From: Arcticimaribacter sp002477625
GTDB lineage: Bacteria; Bacteroidota; Bacteroidia; Flavobacteriales; Flavobacteriaceae
NCBI GenBank assembly: GCA_943846665.1
Contig: OX044358.1
Span: 372,001-436,000, forward strand
Direction of reading: 5' to 3'
DNA length: 64,000 nt
Positions 8,793 to 20,830 of the stretch are shown here, in pieces. Within the stretch, counting starts at the first letter, position 1. Each line of letters begins with the position of its first letter. Under the pieces are notes generated by a model. It was not told where the DNA came from. It saw only the letters and a program-made list of their open reading frames with translations, and made no database searches. Position numbers and translations under genes: made by a program.

Positions 8793-9418
8793 CTAATTAT
8801 TACTATTTCATTAATCATAAATGCATGGGAAAGAGCACCGGCTAACACCCATACATGCCAAATAGCGTGAGCTTCTTTATAAGCTTTCCAACGATAAAAA
8901 AAAACCCCAATGGTATAACAAAAACCTTCTAAAATTAAAAAGATAAAAGCATTTGTAGAAAATAATTCCCAGACTGCTTGAGCGTCCAAAAGAATGAACC
9001 AACCCATTCCGAGATACATTATTAAAGACAGGATTTCAAATCGACCGGTATAGAAAATTTTAAAAATAAAACCAACAGCAGCAATACTCCAAACACCTGT
9101 TAAAATCCAAACGCCCGAAGTCTCATATAGTAAGGTCAGTGTAACGGGAGTGTAGGATCCCGCGATTAAGAATAAAATAGCAATATGATCGACCTTCCGC
9201 CAAGTCAATTTTACAGCTCCAGAGGATGCATGATACACCGTAGAAGCCAAAAATAAAAAAACCAACGAAAAACAGTAGACTACTAAAGCGATTAATACCC
9301 TTGGTTGTTCGGCTGAATACTGAGTAAAAAAGTAAATGGAAACCCCAATACCAAGGATTACACCCAAAGCATGGGTTAAAACATTCCAGCGTTCCGAAGG
9401 GTCTATAAACTTTAACAT
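8789..9418 (-). CDS. trhA: TrhA / hemolysin III family (PAQR-type) membrane protein
   Basis: A 209-residue protein with seven predicted transmembrane helices. Conserved features of the family are visible: SERWNVLTHALG at the N-terminus, SSTVYHAS-like ASTVYHAS near residue 60, WRKVDHIAI, AGSYTPVTL, and the HAIWHVWVL/SHAF His residues at the C-terminus. The family is annotated as hemolysin III, and B. subtilis/E. coli members are linked to membrane fluidity homeostasis. Its stop overlaps the start of the decayed hydrolase by 4 nt. Unlike its neighbours on both sides it appears intact. Confidence 0.85.
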   Translation of the reverse strand: MLKFIDPSERWNVLTHALGVILGIGVSIYFFTQYSAEQPRVLIALVVYCFSLVFLFLASTVYHASSGAVKLTWRKVDHIAILFLIAGSYTPVTLTLLYETSGVWILTGVWSIAAVGFIFKIFYTGRFEILSLIMYLGMGWFILLDAQAVWELFSTNAFIFLILEGFCYTIGVFFYRWKAYKEAHAIWHVWVLAGALSHAFMINEIVIIS

Positions 9419-9535
9419 ATTCTTTTAAATTATTAACTAAATGTAGTGTAACATTTTATTTCTACGGGCGTCTTATAAATAAATAATGTATCTATTGGGT
9501 AAAATTATGAAGCGAGAATTAAGCTCAAACTCCAA

Positions 9536-10504
9536 ATGAAAACAGTTTTTATTACGGGAGCAAATGGCTTGTTGGTCACCAACCTGACGCTAAAACTTCT
9601 TGAAGAAGGATATAGCGCTAGAGCCCTGGTTAGAGACCAACAAAGTTTCATTCGCTTTTCCCATAAAAACTTAGCCTTAATTCAGGGCGATCTTTCAAAT
9701 TCGAAATATTTAAAGCAAGTCAGTAAAGGGTGTTCAATTCTTGTTCATATAGCTGCCAATACAAGTCAAAATCTATTGGATTTAAAAGACTATGAAGAAG
9801 CCAACGTTCAAGGGACAAAAAACATTATTGAGGTGTGCGCAAGCAATGCGATTGAGCAGCTGATCTATATCGGTACCGCTAACACTTATGGCTATGGAGC
9901 TCTTGATTCGTTGGGAAACGAGTCCAAACCCATGCGCTATCCGCATACACAATCGCTCTATGCACAGAGTAAAGCCGAAGCACAAAGACATATCGATGCC
10001 GCTAGTTCAACAATCAATACAGTAACCCTAAGCACTACCTTTATGTTAGGTGCCAACGACACCAAACCCAGTTCCTGACAATTAATTCTTGCTGTACTCA
10101 ATAAGAAAATTGCGTTTTATCCTTCTGGTGGAAAAAATGTAGTGGCCGTAAACGATGTAGTTCATGGAATCATCAAAGCTTTTGACCTAAAAAAAAGTGG
10201 TCTTAAATTGATTGTTGCAAACGAAAATCTACCCTATAAAATCCTTTTTAAAAAAATAATTGAGCAAAACAAACAACACACATGGTTGCTCCCCCTTCAA
10301 GATTTACTGCTTTATGTGATGGGTTTTGTGGGCGATGCACTTCGATTTTTAAAAATAAAAACCAGTCTCTCGACTGCAAATTTAGCTGTTTTAAGGATCA
10401 ATAATTTTTATGACAACAACAAAGTAAAGAACGAATTGAACATGAGTTTCACACCAGTTGATGATGCGATTGAGGTGGCAATCTTTTACTTTAATCACAA
10501 ATAA
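9536..10504 (+). pseudogene. NAD-dependent epimerase/dehydratase gene interrupted by an in-frame opal codon
   Basis: An extended SDR protein. The first 180 residues include TGANGLL, LIQGDLS, ILVHIAANTS, and the active-site YAQSK. The frame stops at TGA (10076-10078) directly after DTKPSS. The same frame continues as QLILAVLNKKIAFYPSGGKN and VNDVVHGI to 10504. The family normally has Gly at the stop position, so GGA to TGA would explain it. The cofactor motif GxxGxxG reads GANGLLV, with the third Gly lost, which also speaks for decay. The second half has no plausible start of its own near the break. Confidence 0.82.
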
Positions 10505-10589
10505 TAGAAAAATACTTTATCACAAAATAAATCATCCCCTTCCAAATTACTTTCAGTTCATAACCAATTTAATCCTTGTGAATTAATTG

Positions 10590-10597
10590 TATCTTTG
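10590..10597 (+). promoter_or_regulatory. -7 element for the CDP-alcohol phosphatidyltransferase gene
   Basis: TATCTTTG matches TAnnTTTG exactly, about 50 nt before the ATG. The nearest upstream TTG is only 11 nt away, too close for the usual -33 spacing. Confidence 0.4.
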
Positions 10598-10646
10598 ACG
10601 AAATCTAGATTGGTATATTCCACAAAAAATAATGCTATGATATTAG

Positions 10647-11417
10647 ATGTCAAAACTACCCGAAGAGCATAAATTTATTGATCTTTCAGACTATGGAAGA
10701 CCCTTTGCAAAAGTTATTGCCCACGCACTAAAAAATACTTTATTCACTCCTATTCACCTTACAATTAGTTTTATAATAGCTGGTCTATTCGCTATTTACT
10801 GCATTGTACTTGGTCATTATTGGCTAGCGGCTTTTTTCTTAATTCTAAAATCAATTCTAGATGCTGCAGATGGAGAATTAGCGCGTGTAAAACAAAAACC
10901 ATCGTATACAGGTCGCTACCTAGATTCGGTTGCAGATATTCTCTTAAATGCGCTATTCTTTAGTGCTATCGGATATATTACCAATACACCCTTTTGGATT
11001 TGCATTGGTGCATTCTTAGGCCTGCAACTACAAGGCACCCTGTACAATTACTATTATGTGATTTTGAGAAATCAATTTGATGGCGATACCACAAGTAGGG
11101 TCTTTGAAAACAAAACCCCGATTGCCCTTCCCGGTGAAAAACAAAGGCATGTGAATATTCTTTTTGGGATGTATAAAGTGCTTTATGGCGCTTTAGATAA
11201 AACCATATATGTGCTGGATAGTAACGCACACAGAGGCACAACATTGCCCAAGTGGTTTATGACCAGTATTTCTACCTTTGGTTTGGGATTCCAATTACTC
11301 CTTATCGCTGTTTTACTAGTATTGGGCTTAAAAGACTTCATCTTACCTTTCTTTTTCGTCTACACCCTTATGATTATTTTCTTCATAGCGATTAGGAAAT
11401 TATTCTACAGTAGTTAG
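10647..11417 (+). CDS. CDP-alcohol phosphatidyltransferase family protein
   Basis: A 256-residue membrane enzyme with about six helices. It carries the complete catalytic motif DX2DGX2ARX8GX3DX3D as DAADGELARV...GRYLDSVAD at about residues 72-97, which binds CDP-diacylglycerol or a similar CDP-alcohol and two metal ions. The acceptor alcohol cannot be read from sequence; it is clearly distinct from the pssA copy at 36 kb. It sits between the decayed epimerase and a ChbG/HpnK deacetylase, which would fit a minor phospholipid or glycolipid, but that is inference. Confidence 0.85.
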   Translation: MSKLPEEHKFIDLSDYGRPFAKVIAHALKNTLFTPIHLTISFIIAGLFAIYCIVLGHYWLAAFFLILKSILDAADGELARVKQKPSYTGRYLDSVADILLNALFFSAIGYITNTPFWICIGAFLGLQLQGTLYNYYYVILRNQFDGDTTSRVFENKTPIALPGEKQRHVNILFGMYKVLYGALDKTIYVLDSNAHRGTTLPKWFMTSISTFGLGFQLLLIAVLLVLGLKDFILPFFFVYTLMIIFFIAIRKLFYSS

Positions 11418-11497
11418 AAAGCAAACGATAATGGGTTACGATACCCCATTGTATCTATCAAAAGATTTGCTCAACTGCCTTAATTTGGTATATTTTC

Positions 11498-12397
11498 ATG
11501 ATCTTTAGAAAAGCTAATATAAAACAGCATACGATGAATTTATCCCAAAAGCTCGGTTTCGATAAAACAACCAAACTTTTAATGATCCATGCCGATGATG
11601 CTGGTCTGTCTCATTCTGAGAATAGAGCAACCATAAAGTCCCTTACCCAAGGGATAGTAAATTCATACAGCATGATGGTGCCCTGTCCTTGGTTTTACGA
11701 AATGGCGGTATTTGCAAAAAACAATCCACAGTATGATAATGGAATCCACTTGACACTAACCTGTGAATGGGAAAGCTATAAATTTGGTCCAGTTTTACCA
11801 CTTGCAGAAGTACCCAGTTTAGTAAATGAAGCTGGATACTTTTTCAAAAGTAGAGAAGAATTGAAAGAAAATGCAACAGCAGAGGATATCAAGAAAGAGC
11901 TTAAAGCTCAGATTGAAAAGGCATACGCCTTTGGATTAAAGCCGACCCATATAGATTCTCATATGTATAGTGTTGGAATAAGTGCCGAGGTGATGGATAT
12001 CTATCGGAGGTTAGGAGAAGAGTATGATCTGCCCATTTTAATCAATAAAGAAATAATGAATATGTCTGGCTTGGATCCTCTAATAAACATTGAAGAGGAT
12101 GATTTGGTCATTGATAAAGTCCATTACGGGCTGTTTATGCACTTTGAAAATGGTTTGCTACAAGAATATTACAGCAATGTACTAGACGAACTAGATGCTG
12201 GTCTCAATATGATCTTAATACATCCGGCATATGACGATGATGAAATGAAAGGCATCACCATTAACCACCCAAATTATGGGTCCGAATGGAGGCAACTTGA
12301 CTTGGAATCATTTACAAGTAAGGAGAATGAAGAAAGGCTTCAGAAAAACAATATTCAGCTCATTACTTGGAGCGAGATCAAAAGCTTAAGGGGATAA
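11498..12397 (+). CDS. ChbG/HpnK (YdjC-like) family deacetylase
   Basis: Carbohydrate/hopanoid-type deacetylase of the YdjC family. Metal-binding motifs are present: HADDAGLSHSEN near residue 31 (the two Asp), GIHLTLT near 83, HIDSH near 150, and a terminal IHPAYDDDEM. About 299 residues from the ATG at 11498. A second ATG at 11534 (MNLSQKLGFDK) starts closer to the family's conserved region and may be the real one. No signal peptide, so probably cytoplasmic. The substrate is unknown; characterised relatives deacetylate chitooligosaccharides or hopanoid-linked sugars. Confidence 0.85.
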   Translation: MIFRKANIKQHTMNLSQKLGFDKTTKLLMIHADDAGLSHSENRATIKSLTQGIVNSYSMMVPCPWFYEMAVFAKNNPQYDNGIHLTLTCEWESYKFGPVLPLAEVPSLVNEAGYFFKSREELKENATAEDIKKELKAQIEKAYAFGLKPTHIDSHMYSVGISAEVMDIYRRLGEEYDLPILINKEIMNMSGLDPLINIEEDDLVIDKVHYGLFMHFENGLLQEYYSNVLDELDAGLNMILIHPAYDDDEMKGITINHPNYGSEWRQLDLESFTSKENEERLQKNNIQLITWSEIKSLRG

Positions 12398-12438
12398 TAT
12401 GCTGTTCCATAGAGCTCAACATTTCTGTATTTAGTTGG

Positions 12439-12488
12439 GTTTATTACAAAAAAAAACCATAACATACGTTACAGGTCTTTGAAGAAGG
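12439..12488 (-). terminator. degenerate second copy of the rRNA operon terminator
   Basis: This stretch resembles the intact terminator at 12553-12602: both begin GTTTATT-CAAAAAAAA, contain a CGTTAC/GTTACG-type stem, and end AGGTCTTTGAAGAAGG or GGGTCTTTGAAGAAGG. In this copy the stem has lost complementarity. The two copies are about 115 nt apart. Confidence 0.45.
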
Positions 12489-12491
12489 CCC

Positions 12492-12534
12492 GCTCCCATA
12501 AGGCTCGGGTAAACTGACCATACTCTTATGGAGC
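12492..12534. repeat. inverted repeat between the two terminator copies
   Basis: GCTCCCATAAG (12492-12502) pairs with CTTATGGAGC (12525-12534) with one bulged C around a 22-nt loop. It lies downstream of the 5S rRNA gene, between the intact and degenerate terminator copies. Possibly a further terminator or a processing hairpin. Confidence 0.5.
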
Positions 12535-12566
12535 TTGTTTGGTTTGTACTTGAGTTTATTGCAAAA

Positions 12567-12598
12567 AAAAGACCCGTAACTATGTTACGGGTCTTTGA
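12567..12598 (-). terminator. rho-independent terminator of the rRNA operon
   Basis: Stem AAAGACCCGTAAC / GTTACGGGTCTTT around a 3-nt loop. On the minus strand it is followed by a run of T (the A-run at 12563-12570). It lies just beyond the 3' end of 5S rRNA. Confidence 0.85.
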
Positions 12599-12600
12599 AG

Positions 12601-12708
12601 AAGGCGACGACATACTCTCCCACCAATAGGCAGTACCATCTGCGCAGATGGGCTTAACTTCTCTGTTCGGAAAGGGAAGAGGTGAGCCCCATCGCTATAG
12701 CCACCTTA
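12601..12708 (-). rRNA. rrf: 5S ribosomal RNA
   Basis: The minus strand begins GGTGGCTATAGCGATGGGG and ends GGGAGAGTATGTCGTCGCC, with the conserved CCGAACAGAGAAGTTAAGCC core. Ends are estimated from the terminal helix. It is the last gene of the rRNA operon, about 140 nt after 23S. Confidence 0.93.
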
Positions 12709-12734
12709 ATTTTCGTAGTTGTCCTATGTGGACT

Positions 12735-12766
12735 TGTCCCTACTATCTCGAACTTGTCGAGGGACA
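12735..12766 (-). other. hairpin in the 23S-5S spacer
   Basis: CTCGA/TCGAG (12747-12751 with 12757-12761) extended by TGTCC/GGACA (12735-12739 with 12762-12766), separated by a 7-nt one-sided bulge. Probably part of rRNA precursor processing. Confidence 0.4.
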
Positions 12767-12781
12767 CTACATAATAAGTTA

Positions 12782-15791
<3,010 letters not shown>

Positions 15792-15882
15792 CAATGAACA
15801 TCTTTCTAATTAATGCATCCTACGCAATCCATCAAGCAGTCGATAATTACCGCTCTCAAACCCATAAAACACTATAGAACCG

Positions 15883-15956
15883 TGGAGAATATCGGAGTCG
15901 AACCGATGACCTCCTGCGTGCAAGGCAGGCGCTCTAGCCAGCTGAGCTAATCCCCC
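15883..15956 (-). tRNA. tRNA-Ala (anticodon TGC)
   Basis: The minus strand folds as a 74-nt tRNA: acceptor GGGGGAT/ATTCTCC with two G-U pairs, D-arm GCTC...GAGC, anticodon loop CTTGCAC with TGC, and T-arm ATCGG/CCGAT around TTCGACT. No encoded CCA end. It is in the 16S-23S spacer, the usual position. Confidence 0.95.
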
Positions 15957-16118
15957 GTATTAAAAAATCCATAGCTTTCAGGACTTTACGCTTACGAGAA
16001 GCCCAACTATAGATTTCTCTAGTGGTACTATATAATTCCATTATTAAAAATTGTAGTAGCAAACAGACTTACCGTAGTTATTACGGCATAAACTCCTGCT
16101 CTACTCTACAAACTTAAG

Positions 16119-16192
16119 TAGTCTCGGGCAGACTCGAACTGCCGACCTCTACATTATCAGTGTAGCGCTCTAACCAGCTGAGCTACGAGACT
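16119..16192 (-). tRNA. tRNA-Ile (anticodon GAT)
   Basis: 74-nt tRNA on the minus strand: acceptor AGTCTCG/CGAGACT, D-arm GCTC...GAGC, anticodon loop CTGATAA with GAT, and T-arm GGCAG/CTGCC around TTCGAGT. No encoded CCA. Follows 16S and precedes tRNA-Ala in the spacer. Confidence 0.95.
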
Positions 16193-16224
16193 CAATTATG
16201 GGATTATTAGTGTATGTTATAAAA

Positions 16225-17917
<1,693 letters not shown>

Positions 17918-17976
17918 CTAATCTTTCAATGAACTTTCGCTTCCAAAAAACATACTATTGTTCTCTTTAGCGGGTG

Positions 17977-18007
17977 CAAATATAGAACGCTTTTTATCAT
18001 TGCGCAA
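17977..18007 (-). promoter_or_regulatory. rRNA operon promoter
   Basis: On the minus strand TTG (18005-18007) is followed after 20 nt by TATATTTG (17977-17984), an exact Bacteroidota TTG-N20-TAnnTTTG promoter. It predicts a leader of about 150 nt before 16S. Confidence 0.85.
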
Positions 18008-18242
18008 CATCTTTTATGAAAATATTTGAGTTTTTTTAAAACCCTATTTAAACACCCGACAAGACCCATTGAAGTACAGCTTTTTACAACACTTAAATTA
18101 ACTCAAAAAAAATACCGGAATCTTTTGTTTTTTCCAACCTCACCCAGAATCTTTGACATCAAAAAACTCCACAGAAAATCGTTGGTGCAAGGCTCTGTCG
18201 GATAGGGAAGAGTAATAGATAAGAAGTCAATACAAACCTCAG

Positions 18243-18377
18243 CTATTGGAAGAAATTCCAAACCAAACCAAAACGTACAACAAAATCGCGGTAGGGATAA
18301 CCTGGGGCACTAAAATAATTTGAACTATTCTGATTATATACTGCAAAACACCTTACTACAGAGAAAGGTTCTTTTGT
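18243..18377 (-). pseudogene. C-terminal remnant of a probable beta-barrel outer-membrane protein
   Basis: A 44-codon open stretch on the minus strand with no start codon. It begins after a TAA at 18378-18380 and ends at TAG 18243-18245. The product ends with SAPGYPYRDFVVRFGLVW and a terminal NFFQ, showing the alternating aromatic/hydrophobic pattern and near-terminal Phe expected of the last strand of a Bacteroidota outer-membrane barrel. It looks like the tail of a deleted gene. The parent family is not identified. It sits in the 800-nt gap upstream of the rRNA promoter. Confidence 0.5.
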
Positions 18378-18471
18378 TTATCAAAAAAATATTTTTTTAT
18401 TAATGAAATCTAGAAGCAAAACAGGAAATGTTTCCCAGTAATCAGCTAAAATCTTCATCAATATGCTTTTA

Positions 18472-18576
18472 TTACTGATTGAGTAAATCATCAACGATTA
18501 TAAGTGAATGACCAAAGCCTTCTTTGGGACTAAAAGCAAAAGTAGACATGATACTTAAAAAAATAAGTGGTCGCAT
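18472..18576 (-). pseudogene. possible N-terminal remnant of an exported protein
   Basis: A 34-codon ORF on the minus strand starts with ATG at 18576 and reads MRPLIFLSIMSTFAFSPKE, like a short signal peptide, then GFGHSLIIVDDLLNQ and TAA. It lies 94 nt upstream of the outer-membrane-like C-terminal fragment on the same strand, so both may be the two ends of one deleted gene. It could equally be a chance ORF. The rest of 18008-18797 is AT-rich with no other coding signal that I can support. Confidence 0.3.
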
Positions 18577-18797
18577 AACTATCTTTAAAAAACTACTATA
18601 TTTAAAAAACGAGAATACAGTAATACATTTATAATATATATATTTGAGTATTAAGATTGATTAATAATAAATTCAGTCTTTAGCATAGGAACAAAGCCCC
18701 CTTTAATATTTTCTACTTATTATAGGCTTTTAGGGTATTGCGAAGCAAAATGAATACGGAAAAGTGAGATGTAAAAGTTATAGACAATGCACAATTG

Positions 18798-19454
18798 CTA
18801 GTCTTTATCTTTCCAATTTTGGTAAAGGGCATTGAGGTCATACGTTAACGCTGGTGGTTGCTCAATAAGATACTGATCTGCAAAAGCACGCTGAAGAATA
18901 TCCTCGATCAGATAATCTTCCAAAACTTCCGAAGGATTATACTTTTCTTTAAGGGAGAGTCTAAACAAAGAAGCAGTGGTTTGATAGATAAAAGCCTTCC
19001 ATCCGTTGCGTAGTTTTTTGACCAACTCAAAGGTAGTGCTACCCGTTTGACGATGCACCAAACGAATCAGTATTTTACCCTGAGACTTGGATAGTTTTTT
19101 TAGTTCTTCTTCGAATTCCTCGTAAACAAAGTCCTCAAGGCGTTTCATGTACTTCTTTTTCCCGCGCTTGGTGTCAATTTGATCAAGGCGTTCGTTAAGG
19201 ACTGTTAGTCGTTCTGCCGCTAACTTTGCATAAGGGTAAACCCGTAAGACCCGACGGCGAAGAATGAGATAACGATTCAATTCTTCCCTATCCTTAAAGC
19301 GCAAAGGTTTAAAAACAACCACTTCCTTCAATGGGATACCGTAGGTTGGAATACTATCTCCTGCTACTAAAATCAGTGAATCCTGATCAAATTTTTGTGC
19401 TAAAACAAAGATAGGAATGAAAAGTAATACCCAAAAAACACCTTCTTTTTTCAT
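18798..19454 (-). CDS. DUF4294-domain exported protein
   Basis: About 218 residues with a signal peptide (MKKEGVFWVLLFIPIFVLA, cleavage near AQK). The basic central region KDREELNRYLILRRRVLRVYPYAKLAAERL is typical of the DUF4294 family of Bacteroidota. Function unknown; presumably periplasmic. I used the ATG at 19454 instead of the longer in-frame TTG at 19493 because it begins the signal peptide and because a -7 element lies directly upstream. Divergent from the M42 peptidase gene. Confidence 0.8.
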   Translation of the reverse strand: MKKEGVFWVLLFIPIFVLAQKFDQDSLILVAGDSIPTYGIPLKEVVVFKPLRFKDREELNRYLILRRRVLRVYPYAKLAAERLTVLNERLDQIDTKRGKKKYMKRLEDFVYEEFEEELKKLSKSQGKILIRLVHRQTGSTTFELVKKLRNGWKAFIYQTTASLFRLSLKEKYNPSEVLEDYLIEDILQRAFADQYLIEQPPALTYDLNALYQNWKDKD

Positions 19455-19458
19455 CCTA

Positions 19459-19466
19459 CAAAGATA
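19459..19466 (-). promoter_or_regulatory. -7 element for the DUF4294 gene; possible leaderless start
   Basis: Reverse complement TATCTTTG matches TAnnTTTG exactly. It ends only 4 nt before the ATG, so the transcript would begin at or next to the start codon. A TTG lies 24 nt further upstream, slightly long for -33. Confidence 0.5.
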
Positions 19467-19541
19467 AAAAGATAAAGCGAGTTGTGCAGTCAATTATTTA
19501 GGAGATAATGTTAAATTAGCTGATCGAAATAAAAATGACCT

Positions 19542-20621
19542 ATGCAAGTACTTAATGACAACTCGATTCAATTTTTAGAAAAATACCTAAACAATCCCTC
19601 GCCTACAGGCTACGAAGCCGAAGGTCAAAAAATATGGATGGACTACCTCCGTCCTTATGTTGATGAATTCATAACGGACAGTTACGGAACTGCTGTTGGG
19701 GTAATCAATCCCGACGCTCCTTTTAAGGTTGTTATCGAAGGGCATTCAGATGAAATTTCGTGGTATGTGAATTACATCACAGACGAAGGTTTGATCTATG
19801 TTATTCGTAACGGTGGAAGCGACCATCAAATTGCACCCTCAAAATGGGTAAACATCCATACCAAAAAAGGCTTGGTAAAAGGTGTTTTTGGCTGGCCTGC
19901 CATTCATACCCGTAAAAACGGGAAGGAAGAAGTACCAAAACTAGACAATATCTTCATTGACATAGGCGCTAAAGACAAGGCTGAAGTAGCAGCAATGGGC
20001 GTACATGTAGGCTGTGTGATTACCTATCCCGACCAATTTCAAATTTTAAACAACAACAAATTTGTGTGTCGTGCCATCGACAACCGTGCTGGTGGATTCA
20101 TGATTGCGGAAGTTGCACGTCTTTTACACGAAAACAAAAAAACACTTCCCTTTGGTTTATACATCACCAACTCGGTACAGGAAGAAGTAGGCTTACGTGG
20201 GGCAGAAATGATCACCCAACGCTTGAATCCAGATATTGCCATTGTGACGGATGTATGCCATGATACCACTACCCCCATGATCAACAAGAAAGAAGAAGGA
20301 CATACTAGAATCGGGGATGGACCTGTCATTTCTTATGCACCGGCAGTTCACAACCTCGTTAGAGAGCGCATTGTTGAAACAGCTGAAAAGAATGAGATTC
20401 CATTTCAACGTCTGGCTTCTTCACGTGTGACGGGCACAGACACAGATGCTTTTGCTTACAGCAACGGCGGAATTCCTTCTGCACTGATCTCTCTTCCGTT
20501 GCGCTATATGCACACCACTGTGGAAATGGTACAAAAAGAAGATGTAGAAAATGTGATTCGTTTGATTTATGAAACACTTTTGACTATTAACCCTGAGGAT
20601 TCGTTGAGTTATTTTGACTAA
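19542..20621 (+). CDS. M42-family metallopeptidase (glutamyl aminopeptidase type)
   Basis: A 359-residue cytoplasmic aminopeptidase with a two-metal centre. Ligand motifs in order: EGHSDEISW (His, about residue 68), RAIDNRAGG (bridging Asp), SVQEEVGLRGA (general-base Glu and metal Glu), IVTDVCHDTT (Asp), and LRYMHTTVE (terminal His near 325). Family members form large tetrahedral dodecamers that trim peptides. The gene stands alone, ended by a terminator. Confidence 0.9.
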   Translation: MQVLNDNSIQFLEKYLNNPSPTGYEAEGQKIWMDYLRPYVDEFITDSYGTAVGVINPDAPFKVVIEGHSDEISWYVNYITDEGLIYVIRNGGSDHQIAPSKWVNIHTKKGLVKGVFGWPAIHTRKNGKEEVPKLDNIFIDIGAKDKAEVAAMGVHVGCVITYPDQFQILNNNKFVCRAIDNRAGGFMIAEVARLLHENKKTLPFGLYITNSVQEEVGLRGAEMITQRLNPDIAIVTDVCHDTTTPMINKKEEGHTRIGDGPVISYAPAVHNLVRERIVETAEKNEIPFQRLASSRVTGTDTDAFAYSNGGIPSALISLPLRYMHTTVEMVQKEDVENVIRLIYETLLTINPEDSLSYFD

Positions 20622-20644
20622 AGCCTAGGGGCTATGCTTAAAAC

Positions 20645-20678
20645 AAATCCCTTTGGCCTTGGCTGAAGGGATTTTTTT
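20645..20678 (+). terminator. rho-independent terminator after the M42 peptidase
   Basis: Stem AAATCCCTT / AAGGGATTT with a 12-nt loop, running into seven T. Starts about 24 nt after the stop codon. Confidence 0.85.
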
Positions 20679-20830
20679 ATGCACAAACGATTTATTATCA
20701 GGTAATAAGGAATTCATGTGTTAGGAAGAGCTTATAAAAAGTATGCCAAACTTCTCAAGACTTGATGCGACATTCGATGCGCTCAGATAACTTCAGTCGC
20801 TATGCCCCTTCGTAATGAATGAGAATGGGT

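Noticed and set aside
10076..10078. TGA recoded as Gly or Trp
   Set aside because: TGA is used as a normal stop by intact genes here (for example rlmD at 3597-3599), and the lesioned genes show other losses too.
12431..12613. 60-residue ORF on the minus strand across the terminator region
   Set aside because: It runs through the terminator hairpins and the 5S 3' end; no protein-like features.
18639..18646. TATATTTG, exact -7 element on the plus strand
   Set aside because: No -33 element, very AT-rich surroundings, and no gene downstream on that strand.
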